NCBI GenBank assembly: GCA_030829545.1
Contig: JAURAI010000002.1
Span: forward strand, 62,001 to 126,000
DNA from: Candidatus Poseidonia sp.
GTDB taxonomy: Archaea > Thermoplasmatota > Poseidoniia > Poseidoniales > Poseidoniaceae
Length of the DNA: 64,000 nucleotides
Direction: 5' to 3'
Each line of letters opens with the position of its first letter. Within the stretch, counting starts at the first letter, position 1. The notes under the pieces are model-generated. The model made no database searches, had not been told where the DNA came from, and worked only from the letters and a program-made list of their open reading frames with translations. Positions 25,308 to 34,622 of this stretch are shown piece after piece. The position numbers and the translations under genes are program-made.

Positions 25308-28300
25308 TCATGAATCACGCAGAGCCGCAGAAGGTGGTATTTTTGAAGCCTGTTTCACAGGCAGGTACGTCGTCAAGAACACGATCACCCAGCCAAGCAG
25401 GAACAAGAGAAGGGTGGATGTCCACGGGAAGGTGAATGCTGCACCCTCCGATTCCCATATTGCTTGATAGAGGGCTCTGTGAAAGCCGTAGCCAAGTAAC
25501 AATCCATTGAGCATGCCCAGCATGGCAATCCAAGATACTTCGATAAAGAAAATTGCTAGAACTTGACGTTGTCTCAAACCAATCGCTCTCAGCATACCGA
25601 TGGTGCGGCGACGCTCGCTCACGTTTCGAACGGTCACTACACCTATTCCCGCCACACCAACGAGGAGGCCCATCGCAAGGTAGCCCTCAAACAGTGAAAG
25701 TATTGCGAGTACAAGGGATTGAATGATGGCGATTTCCTCAGCCACCGTTTGTACTGAGACTCCCTGTGATGCAAGGTTTCTCGAGAGTACGTCAGCGAGT
25801 TCTGCTGCTGCTTGGCGCTCCTCTGTAGATTTGCCTTGGGGCGAAGCATCCATGGAAGAGAATTTGGCAGTGCTTGCTTCTGCGTCAGTAGCCACGCTCA
25901 CGTACATGCGAGTCATCTCTCCGCCGAATTGTTCATCCACCGTAGTGCTGCTCATCCAGACACCTGGGGAAAAGATGTAGGAGGACTGTTCAAGGAAGCC
26001 CCCAACTTGGACTTCTCGGGTATTTTTGGGGTTGGAGAAATCAATTAGCAAAATTGAATCTCCAATTGAAAATTGCAAGGGAACGATCGTGGCGCCATCG
26101 GTGGTAGATTCCAATCCAAATGAGGCATCGAGAAAGACAATATTATCGAAACGTTCAACCGATTTCCAAGCCTCTTTTTGTGTTTCACCAAGGGCCTCAT
26201 CCCACACATGAAGGGGTAAACCTCCGTGATTTCTGAACCCTTCATCCACCCCTCGTAAGACGTAGGGCATTCGTTCACCATCGCTATCCTGTAAATGAAT
26301 GGGTGAGCGATAAACGCCCCCCACTGCATCGATGTTCTTCATCGCAGAATCGTTCACACCCCACAGGCTGGTGTTGCTGTCAAGGTCGATAGGGCGGGAA
26401 CGAGAGGCGGTGAGAAGGAGCTCGAATTCCCCTTCTGCTTCCTCAACGAAATCCGAGGAATAGGTATCAAATTGGTCGGTATAACCCGAGAGGACAACCA
26501 CGGAAAACATGGTGATTGAGAACATGCCCATCACAACCGCCGTGCGGATGGGGTGAGCCAAGGGGTGTGCGAGGGCGACGGACCCGACTGGACCAATGCG
26601 GCGGGTGATCGCACGTGATTTGGAAAGCGTCTGCACGAGGAGAGGTGCGAGACTGGTCAATACCATGACCCCCGAAATCACCTGCAGGAGTCCTAACACA
26701 ATGAACGCCAGTTCATTGGCCTCCAAACGTGATCGAATGGGATCGACGGGAGCGAGGGCGATTGTCCAAAGGAGAAACAGCAAGCCGATGGCACCCAGAG
26801 TATTGCGTGGTCCGTGCCGTTTCCATCGCTTCCAAGGCTGTTTTGAACCGAGTATGACAGGCAGTTGCCAAGTGACAACGGGCGTCAGCAGAAGGATAAG
26901 GAAAGCCCCCAAGGAGACATAAGCGACGTAAGCAATCCCACTGTCAAATCCGAGGAATACAAGGCCTGCAAGACTGAGTATCCCGCCTCCAAGGGCGCCG
27001 ACCTGCAGGAGGTAGAGGCCCCAAGGAACGCCTGTTTTTAATGTCAAACGACCCCCTTTCAAGGCCCGAACAATATTGACTTGTGAGTTGAAGACACTGG
27101 CCGACCACAACAAAGCAACGGCCAAGAGCGTGCCCCAAATCCACCCTGCTGCAAAGGAGTCTACGGACCAAGAGAAACTGAAGGATTGAGCACCTGCTGA
27201 TGCAAAGATCGTCGAAAATGCACGAGAGATGACCCAAGCCAGACCAAGGCCGACAAGAGAGCCGATACCTCCAGCGAACAGCGCTAAAATGAGACCTTCC
27301 TGTACAAAGAGGGCACGGGCATCACTCCGCCGCAGACCAAGTGCTCGCACCACAGCCAATTCACTTCGCCGGACATCAGCGAGGAGCATGATAATGGTCA
27401 GTGAAAGAAGTACACCCGCTGCAATCGTGAAGGTGCCAAAAACGAGAAACATCGCCGAAAGAAGTCCGGAGGATTGTTCCGCTTGTTGAGCCGCTTGTAC
27501 TTTCACGGGTGATGCCACAAGGAAGAGGTCGTCCATCGTACTGCGCTCATCAAACCAATCTCGCAAGCTTTCCATGGTGCCAGAATCGGTCGAATTGGAC
27601 ATGCTTGAAATCAATAGAATTGAGCGTTCATCCGCCTCTGCGAGAGCAAGAAGTTCGGCATCATTGAGGCTGATGAATCCGAGGACAACGGCGTCCAGTT
27701 CACCCAATTGCTCAAATCCTGGCATCACACCATAAAAGCCTGCATAGGTCAAATCGACAGCGCTATCGTTGCCGTAGGCATAAGGGAGAATGCCCTTGAC
27801 TGAAAGCGATTGATTCTCCGAGAAGTTGAGATCCTCCATTCTGTTGGAAACAAGAACATCCCCCGCATCAACGGCAACTGTGGAATTCAAACCTCCAAAG
27901 GCAAGGAACATTTGAGGGAATTGACCAAACCCTTGAGCCTGTGACACAATCGGGAATCGTAGGCTCTCCAGTTCAAGCGTTGATGCATTCCATCTCGCCA
28001 GCCCCTCTGCATGCGTGCACCAATGCGTCGTTGGAGACATTGCAACATCGGCAATACCAGTGCAAAATTCGGGAAGCGTCGTGGTATTGACGTTGCCACC
28101 AGAAGGCCACATCGCTTCTGTCGTCGATGTGAAATTGCCCGAGGATGGTGAAGCAGCAACATAGTATTGCTTTGAGAGCAGGCCTTCGACTTCCAGATAA
28201 AGAGCCCCATCAAAGGCGAGTTCATAGCCCAATACCGTTGATGGTCGCTGGATATCGAGAACTCTTGTTGCGTTCAAGGATAGGTCATCTGTGAACTGAA

Positions 28301-29903
28301 GCAAGGACCATTGGTCGTCATCAGCGGTAAGGACATACCAGTGTTGAGCACCATAGACTGCTGCAAATGCAGGAGTCTCGGTGTCAAACTCGGCAACCGA
28401 TGATGATTCAACCTCAGATTCATCAGCAAGGAGAATACCTTGGTCGTGCGCTAAGAGTGCACGCTTTCCGGTCGGGTCAAATGCAATCTCGTGAAGTAAG
28501 CCTCCTTGGTCAGCCTGCCAAATCCACGCTTCGTGGGATTCGGTCAGTTCAAATCCGGCGCCAGCGGGACCGTAATGCCACAGCGCATCTCCTGAGGAAT
28601 ACAGTTCAGTCACGTCCCCATCGGCCAAGGTGAGAAGTGGTTCTTCATCCGTAACGACATCGATGAGTGGGACTTGAAGCACCTCCATCATGGTGGTTTC
28701 AGGCATGAGAATGCTCGCATTTTCCCGCAGCGCTTGTACATCCTCGCCTGCAATGCGTCCAAATCCTGCTGTGGTTGAAATGGTGATGGCGCCAGTGCCC
28801 TCGTCTGAGGTGAGATTCATTCCAACGTCGTCAGCGGTCAAGCGTTGATTGAACAGTTCTTCAATTCGTTCCGTTGCTTGTTCCACTGCCCCGTCGTCTA
28901 AATCGTCAACCAAAGCGAGGGACATCCGATTGAGAACACCTGGAGCCTCGAGCAAGGTCTGTGCTGTTGATAGGTCGGCAAATACTGCAGGAGAACGTGT
29001 GCCTGCCATCGCGCCCTGTCCTTCGTTCGCTACAACGGCATGAACCTGAACGTCCGCTTGACGTTTGACACGTTGGCCATCATCAGTAACGAACCAACCC
29101 ATCTCGAGAATGTCACCTGCTTTGATCTCAAGGCGTTCACTCGCCACCTGGTTGACGACGACTTGCGGCGTGAGAGCCCCGTCGTTGGCAGCGGCAAGGT
29201 CTTGGAAACGCATGCCCGTTGTGACATCAAGTGGCTGCCACACTTCCAAAGCATCGACGCTCGCATCTCGGGCGAACCACGACACCGACGGTTCAGCCAA
29301 GCCTTCTTCTGAGGTCAGGCTCACTCCATTCGCCACACCGTATTGACGTCCAATCACCTGAGATGAAAGAACATCGTCTTGTTCAATTCCTTGCCAAACC
29401 GAACGCGCTACTTCGGTTGAAAACTGTACACCTGCTCCAGTTTGCGGGTCGAGACCGGAAATCAGAACATCGGTGGCGCCATAGGATGCCTCAACCTCGT
29501 AAGCAACGGTTGCATCGAGGGAATCACCCACCACCAGTGAGGAAGTAATAATGGCTGAGGCTATGATTAAACCCGCAACCATCAGGACGGATTGACGCTT
29601 TCTTCGGCGAATGTTTTCCTTTGCAAGGCGCCAAACAACCAACCGTTGGGGCATGAAGAAGGGTTGAAGAAAGGTCAGGGAAAAAATGCCAAAAAGAATT
29701 CCACCCATGACGGCATTCAAAGAACTCAAGCCCATCCAGTCCAGTACATAGAGCCCAAGAATTGCGTCGACGGCTGGACCAAACATGAGGATGAGGCGAG
29801 CGGTCCATGAAAGGCTTGAGAATCTTGAAGACAAGAAAAGTGAGGCTACGCTGAGGATGACCGTAGCCAATCCAGTCAGCGTAACAAGGAGGAGCAGAAT
29901 CAT
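25308..29903 (-). CDS. ABC exporter permease, FtsX/MacB-like, with large extracellular beta-propeller-like insert (1531 aa)
   Basis: Membrane subunit of an FtsX-type ABC system; this class moves lipoproteins or peptides or drives extracytoplasmic enzymes. N-terminal TMs (~1-75) lead to an RLAKENIRRRKRQSVLMVAG segment and the first core TM (~100-125). A long external MacB-PCD-like region follows. Within it, ~425-695 has short repeated beta units with Trp/Asp turns (LWHYGPAG, AWIWQADQGG, HWYVLTADDD, LARWNAST), which look like a beta-propeller. FtsX domain 1 is near 810-940 (SELAVVRALGLRRSDAR), further TMs lie in ~950-1130, and a second external domain leads to FtsX domain 2 (~1400-1520, RRTIGMLRAIGLRQRQV). 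It is translationally coupled to the ATPase by an ATGA overlap. Most permeases of this class are 400-850 aa. Confidence 0.88.
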   Translation of the reverse strand: MILLLLVTLTGLATVILSVASLFLSSRFSSLSWTARLILMFGPAVDAILGLYVLDWMGLSSLNAVMGGILFGIFSLTFLQPFFMPQRLVVWRLAKENIRRRKRQSVLMVAGLIIASAIITSSLVVGDSLDATVAYEVEASYGATDVLISGLDPQTGAGVQFSTEVARSVWQGIEQDDVLSSQVIGRQYGVANGVSLTSEEGLAEPSVSWFARDASVDALEVWQPLDVTTGMRFQDLAAANDGALTPQVVVNQVASERLEIKAGDILEMGWFVTDDGQRVKRQADVQVHAVVANEGQGAMAGTRSPAVFADLSTAQTLLEAPGVLNRMSLALVDDLDDGAVEQATERIEELFNQRLTADDVGMNLTSDEGTGAITISTTAGFGRIAGEDVQALRENASILMPETTMMEVLQVPLIDVVTDEEPLLTLADGDVTELYSSGDALWHYGPAGAGFELTESHEAWIWQADQGGLLHEIAFDPTGKRALLAHDQGILLADESEVESSSVAEFDTETPAFAAVYGAQHWYVLTADDDQWSLLQFTDDLSLNATRVLDIQRPSTVLGYELAFDGALYLEVEGLLSKQYYVAASPSSGNFTSTTEAMWPSGGNVNTTTLPEFCTGIADVAMSPTTHWCTHAEGLARWNASTLELESLRFPIVSQAQGFGQFPQMFLAFGGLNSTVAVDAGDVLVSNRMEDLNFSENQSLSVKGILPYAYGNDSAVDLTYAGFYGVMPGFEQLGELDAVVLGFISLNDAELLALAEADERSILLISSMSNSTDSGTMESLRDWFDERSTMDDLFLVASPVKVQAAQQAEQSSGLLSAMFLVFGTFTIAAGVLLSLTIIMLLADVRRSELAVVRALGLRRSDARALFVQEGLILALFAGGIGSLVGLGLAWVISRAFSTIFASAGAQSFSFSWSVDSFAAGWIWGTLLAVALLWSASVFNSQVNIVRALKGGRLTLKTGVPWGLYLLQVGALGGGILSLAGLVFLGFDSGIAYVAYVSLGAFLILLLTPVVTWQLPVILGSKQPWKRWKRHGPRNTLGAIGLLFLLWTIALAPVDPIRSRLEANELAFIVLGLLQVISGVMVLTSLAPLLVQTLSKSRAITRRIGPVGSVALAHPLAHPIRTAVVMGMFSITMFSVVVLSGYTDQFDTYSSDFVEEAEGEFELLLTASRSRPIDLDSNTSLWGVNDSAMKNIDAVGGVYRSPIHLQDSDGERMPYVLRGVDEGFRNHGGLPLHVWDEALGETQKEAWKSVERFDNIVFLDASFGLESTTDGATIVPLQFSIGDSILLIDFSNPKNTREVQVGGFLEQSSYIFSPGVWMSSTTVDEQFGGEMTRMYVSVATDAEASTAKFSSMDASPQGKSTEERQAAAELADVLSRNLASQGVSVQTVAEEIAIIQSLVLAILSLFEGYLAMGLLVGVAGIGVVTVRNVSERRRTIGMLRAIGLRQRQVLAIFFIEVSWIAMLGMLNGLLLGYGFHRALYQAIWESEGAAFTFPWTSTLLLFLLGWVIVFLTTYLPVKQASKIPPSAALRDS

Positions 29904-30631
29904 TCCTCCTCTGTCTCAATTGCTTGTTGGTCGGCCGTGATGACCCCGTCGTTCATGGTGATGCTTCGGCGGCAACGAGCAGCGATGTCGGGGTCGTGCG
30001 TGACGATGAGAAAGGTGGTATTGAGATTCTGATTCATGCTGCTGATGAGGGACATCACCTCTTCCGAGGTTGCCGTATCGAGGTTGCCTGTTGGTTCATC
30101 GCAAAGAATGATGGAAGGCTCATGGACGATAGCGCGGGCAATCGCAACCCGTTGTTGTTGGCCCCCTGAAAGTTCGGCAGGGCGATGTTCACTGCGATCA
30201 CCAAGTCCAACACGTTCGAGGGCAGCGGTTGCTTCGCGACGTGCCTCACCTGGAGATCTTCCTAGAAGGAGCAAGGGTAGCTCAACGTTTTCCACTGCGG
30301 AGAGGACAGGAAGAAGGTTGAAATCCTGAAAAATAAAGCCATAGTGTTCCGCACGCAAGTCGGTTCGGGCATCATCACTGATGCCATAGAGCGGTTGCCC
30401 CTTCACATTCACAGCACCCGATGAAGGTTCATCAATGCCCGAAATGATGTTCAGCAGGGTGGTTTTCCCACATCCCGACGGACCCATTACAGCGACCATT
30501 TCACCGGATTGAATCGTTAAGTCAACCCCTCGCACAGCCTGAACCGTTGATTCACCGGCTTGATACAACTTCCACAACGCGGTGGCTACCAGAGCATTGG
30601 TCATGAGTGGACCAAAGAGAATTGTGTTCAT
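29900..30631 (-). CDS. ABC transporter ATP-binding protein, LolD/MacB type
   Basis: ATPase partner of the large FtsX-type permease that follows it, with an ATGA overlap. All motifs are intact: Walker [11 protein letters not shown]-loop in [14 protein letters not shown], signature [14 protein letters not shown], Walker [13 protein letters not shown], and H-loop VTHD. The 243-residue length is normal. Two starts are possible: ATG 30631 (used here) and ATG 30604, which would give [14 protein letters not shown], closer to the usual family start; neither has a clear Shine-Dalgarno. It is divergent from the MoaD/ThiS-like gene with only ~25 bases between starts, so the promoters must overlap. Confidence 0.94.
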   Translation of the reverse strand: MNTILFGPLMTNALVATALWKLYQAGESTVQAVRGVDLTIQSGEMVAVMGPSGCGKTTLLNIISGIDEPSSGAVNVKGQPLYGISDDARTDLRAEHYGFIFQDFNLLPVLSAVENVELPLLLLGRSPGEARREATAALERVGLGDRSEHRPAELSGGQQQRVAIARAIVHEPSIILCDEPTGNLDTATSEEVMSLISSMNQNLNTTFLIVTHDPDIAARCRRSITMNDGVITADQQAIETEEE

Positions 30632-30655
30632 AAAGTCCTGCCCGTAGGCACTGGC

Positions 30656-30910
30656 ATGGGAAGCGATGCAACCACCATTGCCATCACGCTGCTCGCCTTC
30701 GGCCCGCTAGGGGAACGACTCGGCAGCCGCAGCCATACCATTCATTTGACCCCCCCACTCACAATCCGAGAACTTGTGATTCAACAGGGGCTTGAAGAAT
30801 GGATTGATTTCGGCCTTTCCGTTGCACTCAACGGGACGCGTTGCAGCCTTGATGAAGCACTTGTCGACGGTTGTGAAATCGCCCTCTTACCCCCAGTGAG
30901 TGGCGGCTAA
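30656..30910 (+). CDS. MoaD/ThiS-family ubiquitin-like protein
   Basis: Small beta-grasp sulfur carrier or protein modifier: molybdopterin synthase small subunit, ThiS-like, or SAMP. The 84 residues begin with ITLLAFGPLGERLGSRS and end VSGG, the C-terminal diglycine that is adenylated and thiocarboxylated in this family. PPLTIRELVIQQG and NGTRCSLDEALVDGCEIALLPP fit the MoaD pattern. The ATG at 30656 is used; the longer frame from 30560 would overlap the ABC gene start. No MoaE or E1 enzyme is nearby, so whether it serves Moco synthesis or protein modification cannot be told here. Confidence 0.85.
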   Translation: MGSDATTIAITLLAFGPLGERLGSRSHTIHLTPPLTIRELVIQQGLEEWIDFGLSVALNGTRCSLDEALVDGCEIALLPPVSGG

Positions 30911-30982
30911 AGGGTCGTAAAGGACGAGGAATGAGGAAAGCCTTCAACAATGGGCACGAACACCCCATGTTGAGGAAGCACC

Positions 30983-31297
30983 ATGGTGGGCGGACTAGGA
31001 CCTTTGGAATTGACCATTCTACTCGGCTTGTTTTTCATTCTATTTGGAGCCAATAAGCTGCCAGAAATGGCCAATGCATTGGGCCGTTCGAAGGGCGAAT
31101 TTCAGAAAGGGCTCAATGATACCACGCAATTAGCGACGGCTGCACAAACTGTTACTGATCTTGAAGCAGGCGGTCGAACGCCAGACCAAGTCCTCATGGA
31201 ACGAGCAAAGGCTGTAGGCATCAACCCCGCTGGAATGGCCATTGACGAACTTGAAAAGAAAGTGAGTGCCCTTGAAGCATTGAGCAGTGACGAGTGA
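30983..31297 (+). CDS. tatA: Sec-independent translocase subunit TatA/E
   Basis: Pore-forming subunit of the twin-arginine pathway for folded proteins. N-terminal TM (LELTILLGLFFILFGANKLPEMA), then the conserved amphipathic helix with ALGRSKGEF, then a variable charged tail of ~60 residues; 104 aa in all. There is no tatC in the window. The leader between 30911 and 30982 contains an imperfect stem (CAACAATGGG/CCCCATGTTG). The gene is convergent with nob1, with 3 bases between stops. Confidence 0.92.
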   Translation: MVGGLGPLELTILLGLFFILFGANKLPEMANALGRSKGEFQKGLNDTTQLATAAQTVTDLEAGGRTPDQVLMERAKAVGINPAGMAIDELEKKVSALEALSSDE

Positions 31298-31300
31298 AGT

Positions 31301-31798
31301 TCATCCTCGCTTCCGTTTGACCTTGAGAGGCGACCCGCAACGTTCGCACGACCCTACATCCTTGTTCTTCGAGCGCTCTACATGTTCAGGAACAGGGAAT
31401 TCTGCTCTGCACCCCGTACAGTAGAGCGACCAAGACCACACTGCCTTTGAGGTTGTATTGGCAACACCGCTCACCTCACCACCAGCACTCCTGTAGGCAT
31501 TTTGCAGACGATAATCATCGGTGACAAGGTGAGCCTGGTGACCCAATGCCAAAGCCAGCACGTCCACATCAACGTCTGAAAGTCGGGGCAAGTCACCGCT
31601 TTGAGATGCAGCCTGTTTGGCTCGTTCAATCCAATCTTGTGGGGCATCCTGCCACTGAAGGTCAGCCGCATCAATTAACATCGAACGGGCTTCACTGAGT
31701 TGAGACAATTCCCGCCGTTGGGATTCTGCACAAATCCCTCCAGCCAACTGATTCATCGGCCAGTGCAAGAGGGCTGCCGTATCGAGAACCCGCTGCAT
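31301..31798 (-). CDS. nob1: rRNA maturation endonuclease Nob1 (PIN domain plus zinc ribbon)
   Basis: Endonuclease that trims the 3' end of 16S rRNA during small-subunit assembly. A PIN domain covers residues ~1-115, with acidic positions at LDTAAL, CAESQRRE, DVDVLALA and TDDYRLQNA. A zinc ribbon covers ~128-160, with CTGC and CERC pairs, and the protein ends in a basic tail (KVKRKRG). The 165-residue length is typical of archaeal Nob1. The start MQRVLDTAAL gives the first catalytic Asp at residue 6, as expected. Confidence 0.92.
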   Translation of the reverse strand: MQRVLDTAALLHWPMNQLAGGICAESQRRELSQLSEARSMLIDAADLQWQDAPQDWIERAKQAASQSGDLPRLSDVDVDVLALALGHQAHLVTDDYRLQNAYRSAGGEVSGVANTTSKAVWSWSLYCTGCRAEFPVPEHVERSKNKDVGSCERCGSPLKVKRKRG

Positions 31799-31875
31799 GT
31801 TCCGAACATGAGAATCTCCCCCATGAAGTCACCGCTTACCCCTATCTTCATGAAAGGGGGTCGCAAGGGAGTGAC

Positions 31876-32484
31876 ATGAGTTGGAAGGAATCCTTCATGG
31901 AAGCCTTCGATGTCTTCGGTCCTGCCAGCCTGGCCGTATTTTCGTTCACTGAGGCCATTATTCAACCAATACCGCCGGATTTGGTGTACATACCGATGTT
32001 GGTCAACGCATCGGGCAACGTGCCATTGGTGGTGTGGCTTTGGCTCGTAGTGACCGTTTCGTCCGTTCTCGGATGCCTGGTTGGCTATTTCATTGGGCAG
32101 CGATGGGGGTCGAAACTCATGGTTCGCTTTGGTCAAGAAAAACACCTCACCAAATTACGACAATTAACGGAGCGCTACGGTTCCTTTGGAATCTTTCTCG
32201 CTGCCATCTCACCGATTCCGTACAAAGTCTTTGGATGGATGGCAGGAATGGCAGAGATGCCAAAGCGACCGTTCCTGATTGCTGGATTGATTGGTCGTGG
32301 TTGTCGCTTTGGCTTTGAAGCAATTCTTATCGGTCTTTATGGGCAACGTGCATTTGACGCCATCATGTGGGTGTTGGATAATGAACTTCTTCTCGCAGTG
32401 GCCCTTATCGCCCTCCTTGGCGTCGTTTGGCTCGCTTACCGTTGGTGGGATGGTTTGGACGCAGACGCCCCCAATCATGCATGA
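31876..32484 (+). CDS. VTT/DedA-like (YqaA-type) inner-membrane protein
   Basis: Integral membrane protein of the VTT (SNARE-associated/DedA) superfamily, some members of which are lipid scramblases or flippases. About five hydrophobic segments are visible. Key stretches are SFTEAIIQPIPPDLVYIPML, GYFIGQRWG, RYGSFGIFLAAISPIPYKVFGWMAGMA and GRGCRFGFEAILIGLYG. The conserved Glu in FTEAIIQPIP and the ISPIPYKVF loop fit the re-entrant regions of the family. The 202-residue length is normal. Start ATG 31876 follows an AAGGGAGTGAC Shine-Dalgarno-like stretch. Physiological substrate not deducible. Confidence 0.85.
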   Translation: MSWKESFMEAFDVFGPASLAVFSFTEAIIQPIPPDLVYIPMLVNASGNVPLVVWLWLVVTVSSVLGCLVGYFIGQRWGSKLMVRFGQEKHLTKLRQLTERYGSFGIFLAAISPIPYKVFGWMAGMAEMPKRPFLIAGLIGRGCRFGFEAILIGLYGQRAFDAIMWVLDNELLLAVALIALLGVVWLAYRWWDGLDADAPNHA

Positions 32485-32518
32485 GCATCATGCTGGCTAC
32501 ATCTTTTGAAATGGGAAC

Positions 32519-32530
32519 GGTTATGAATAG
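32519..32530 (+). promoter_or_regulatory. Probable tRNA-Glu promoter
   Basis: An A/T-rich TATA-like element (GGTTATGAATAG) is centred ~27 bases before the mature tRNA 5' end at 32552, the usual archaeal spacing. Confidence 0.4.
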
Positions 32531-32551
32531 GCCGTCGGTGGACGGGTTGCC

Positions 32552-32626
32552 GCTCGCGTGGTGTAGCCAGGTCCATCATTACGGGTTTTCATCCCGTCGA
32601 CCCGGGTTCGAATCCCGGCGCGAGCA
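32552..32626 (+). tRNA. tRNA-Glu (anticodon UUC)
   Basis: A 75-nt cloverleaf with acceptor stem GCTCGCG/CGCGAGC plus discriminator A. The anticodon stem ACGGG/CCCGT holds loop TTTTCAT, anticodon TTC. The T arm CCCGGGTTCGAATCCCGG is complete. The sequence is very close to the usual archaeal tRNA-Glu pattern. CCA is not encoded and no intron is visible. Confidence 0.97.
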
Positions 32627-32727
32627 CTCTAACAAACCCTGAGTGCCAACGGGCTAGCTCCTTTTCGACCTCGAAGGTCACCGAAAGGTAGCGAGAAGGT
32701 TAAGGACAGAGAAACGCTGCCCCCATC

Positions 32728-33195
32728 ATGGTCAATATCGGAGATACCGCGCCAGCCTTTACCTTGAAAACCACCGACAAAAGTGACGTCAATCTTTCAG
32801 ATTACAGCGGTCAAACCGTTATCCTCGCATTTTATCCCGGAGCCTTTACTGGCGTTTGCGACAAAGAAATGTGTGCTTTTCAGGACAATCTCGCTAAACT
32901 CAACGAATCCAATGCCGTTGTTTTGGGCATCAGCGTTGATTCACCTTGGGTGAACGCTGAATTTGCTCGCAAGTACAACCTTGAATTCACCTTGCTCTCA
33001 GACCTCGACCGTGAGGTCGTCCAAGCATATGATGCATCCTTTGTTGGACTCGGTGGCATTGAAGGCTACATGTGCGCAAACCGTGTTGTCGTCGTGATTG
33101 ACAAGAAGGGTGTTGTTGCTCATCGTTGGGTTGCAGAAAATCCTGGTGTCGAGCCTGACTACGACGCAATCGTTTCTTTTGCTGCAACATTGTGA
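32728..33195 (+). CDS. Peroxiredoxin (AhpC/TSA family)
   Basis: Thiol peroxidase for H2O2 and organic peroxides; cytosolic. The peroxidatic motif is PGAFTGVCDKEMC, with the catalytic Cys in TGVC and a second Cys four residues later. The thioredoxin-fold pattern is complete: IGDTAPAFTL, VILAFYPGAFTG, VVLGISVDSPW, LLSDLDREVVQAY, RVVVVIDKKG. At 155 residues it fits AhpE- or Prx5-like atypical enzymes. A third Cys in YMCANR could be resolving. The start ATG at 32728 gives the family N-terminus. It stands alone, 100 bases after the tRNA-Glu gene. Confidence 0.93.
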   Translation: MVNIGDTAPAFTLKTTDKSDVNLSDYSGQTVILAFYPGAFTGVCDKEMCAFQDNLAKLNESNAVVLGISVDSPWVNAEFARKYNLEFTLLSDLDREVVQAYDASFVGLGGIEGYMCANRVVVVIDKKGVVAHRWVAENPGVEPDYDAIVSFAATL

Positions 33196-33231
33196 AGCGA
33201 GAACTCGCACCCTGCAGGGCGCAAGAAGGAT

Positions 33232-34071
33232 TCAAGCCAGCGTCCCGTTGTTGTAATCTTCAACCGCTTGATAGATTTCTTGCCGTGTATTCATCACGAA
33301 AGGTCCGTACCGTGCAATGGGTTCGTCCAATTCAGGACCTCCAAGAATGAGAAATTCTGCACCGTCTTCTTCAGCCGTCAATTCCACGGAATCTCCGGGG
33401 GACAAGAGGCCAAGTCCGCCATCATGCAGCGACCGTCCTTCGATGGCCACCGATCCTCCAAATGTGTAGACCATCACGTTATGATCTGCTTCGCAGGCAT
33501 GTGCGTAGGTAGCACCCGGTTGCATCTTCATGTGAATGTAGGTGATTGGAATCACCGTATCAATCACGGCAGAAGTTCCCAAAGCCTCTCCGGCGATGAC
33601 CTTCGCCCATACTGTTCCGTCTTCACTCGTGGCTTCTGGAATGTCCTTGGAAGGTATGTCCTGATAGCGTGGGGGCATCATTTTGTCCTTGGCGGGCAAG
33701 TTGACCCATATTTGGAATCCGTGCATTTTACCACCGTGTTCCATCATATGGTCTTGTGGAAGTTCAGAATGTATGACGCCACGCCCTGCTGTCATCCATT
33801 GAACATCACCTGGATTCAAATCTCCACTGTTGCCAGCTGAATCTGCGTGTTGCATGCCGCCTGCGAGCAAATAAGTGACCGTTTCGAAACCTCGGTGTGG
33901 ATGGGAAGGTGCTCCCACTGCTTCCCCTGGCGCGTAAACGACTGGGCCCATTTCATCAAGAAGCAAGAACGGGCTCATCAATCGGCCCATGGCCGCCGGG
34001 CGTCTCACTTTGAATCCTCCACCTTCGAGGACTGTATTCGTTGGTACAATGGATTCGAGTGTTCGTTTCAT
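33232..34071 (-). CDS. Pirin-family cupin protein
   Basis: Bicupin of the pirin family; characterised homologues include quercetinases and redox-responsive regulators. The metal-binding N-terminal cupin is clear: HPHRGFETVTYLL (two His), MQHADSAGN, GDVQWMTAGRGVIHSE (His and Glu ligands). The second cupin covers ~165-270 with VYTFGGSVAI and FLILGGPELDEPIARYGPFVMN. At 279 residues it has the normal length. It overlaps the upstream FMN-reductase gene by 4 bases (ATGA), so the two are translationally coupled, which hints at a shared redox or aromatic-compound context. Confidence 0.92.
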   Translation of the reverse strand: MKRTLESIVPTNTVLEGGGFKVRRPAAMGRLMSPFLLLDEMGPVVYAPGEAVGAPSHPHRGFETVTYLLAGGMQHADSAGNSGDLNPGDVQWMTAGRGVIHSELPQDHMMEHGGKMHGFQIWVNLPAKDKMMPPRYQDIPSKDIPEATSEDGTVWAKVIAGEALGTSAVIDTVIPITYIHMKMQPGATYAHACEADHNVMVYTFGGSVAIEGRSLHDGGLGLLSPGDSVELTAEEDGAEFLILGGPELDEPIARYGPFVMNTRQEIYQAVEDYNNGTLA

Positions 34072-34577
34072 GATTGTTGACCCCCTGTGAGACTGTTGAG
34101 CATCGCCTTGATTGTGTCCATGTTGGCTGCTTTCTTGCTGTTGACCGTTAATGAGCGCCCAATCACATTGCTGCCGAGAAATGAAAACTGTAAGCGCATG
34201 GCCGTGATGACATGATGGCCTCCACCGCCAGAATGCGTTGCAAGTGCGACGTTCCTGTCCCTGAAGAGTATACGAAAATCATCACCGTTTCGACTCAGCC
34301 AAGCAATGGCATTGTTGAGCACAGGAGGATAGGAACCGTTGTACTCAGGAGCAAACACCATCCATGCATCACCTTGAGAGAGCGTCTTACTCAGCGATTC
34401 TAAGCCTTCCAATTCATCGATGTCTCGTTCAAGAGCGACAGTATACATTGGGAATTCGTAGGCGTTAAGATGGACGGTCGTCACTGAGTGGCCCATCTCA
34501 ACAGCTTGATTTTCCACTTGGCTGGCGAGGACGGCGTTGTTGCCGTCGGATGCAAGTATGAACACCAACTCCGCCAT
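34068..34577 (-). CDS. NADPH-dependent FMN reductase-like flavoprotein
   Basis: Flavodoxin-fold reductase of the NADPH-dependent FMN/quinone/chromate reductase family. The N-terminal beta strand MAELVFILASDGNN leads into the phosphate-binding loop. The family signature is in FAPEYNGSYPPVLNNAIAWL and the later flavin-contact loop is HSGGGGHHVITAMRLQFSFLG. Length 169 aa from the ATG at 34577; an ATG at 34601 would add MSRRIPIT before the first strand, which is less likely. The stop overlaps the pirin ATG. It is divergent from the neighbouring hypothetical gene. Confidence 0.85.
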   Translation of the reverse strand: MAELVFILASDGNNAVLASQVENQAVEMGHSVTTVHLNAYEFPMYTVALERDIDELEGLESLSKTLSQGDAWMVFAPEYNGSYPPVLNNAIAWLSRNGDDFRILFRDRNVALATHSGGGGHHVITAMRLQFSFLGSNVIGRSLTVNSKKAANMDTIKAMLNSLTGGQQS

Positions 34578-34622
34578 GGTTATTGGAATACGCCGACTCA
34601 TTTAGGGTTAGCAGTATCAGCC

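Noticed and set aside
30940-30975. Hairpin CAACAATGGG/CCCCATGTTG before tatA as a riboswitch
   Set aside because: Imperfect short stem with a bulge, no further structured elements; probably chance or a minor leader structure.
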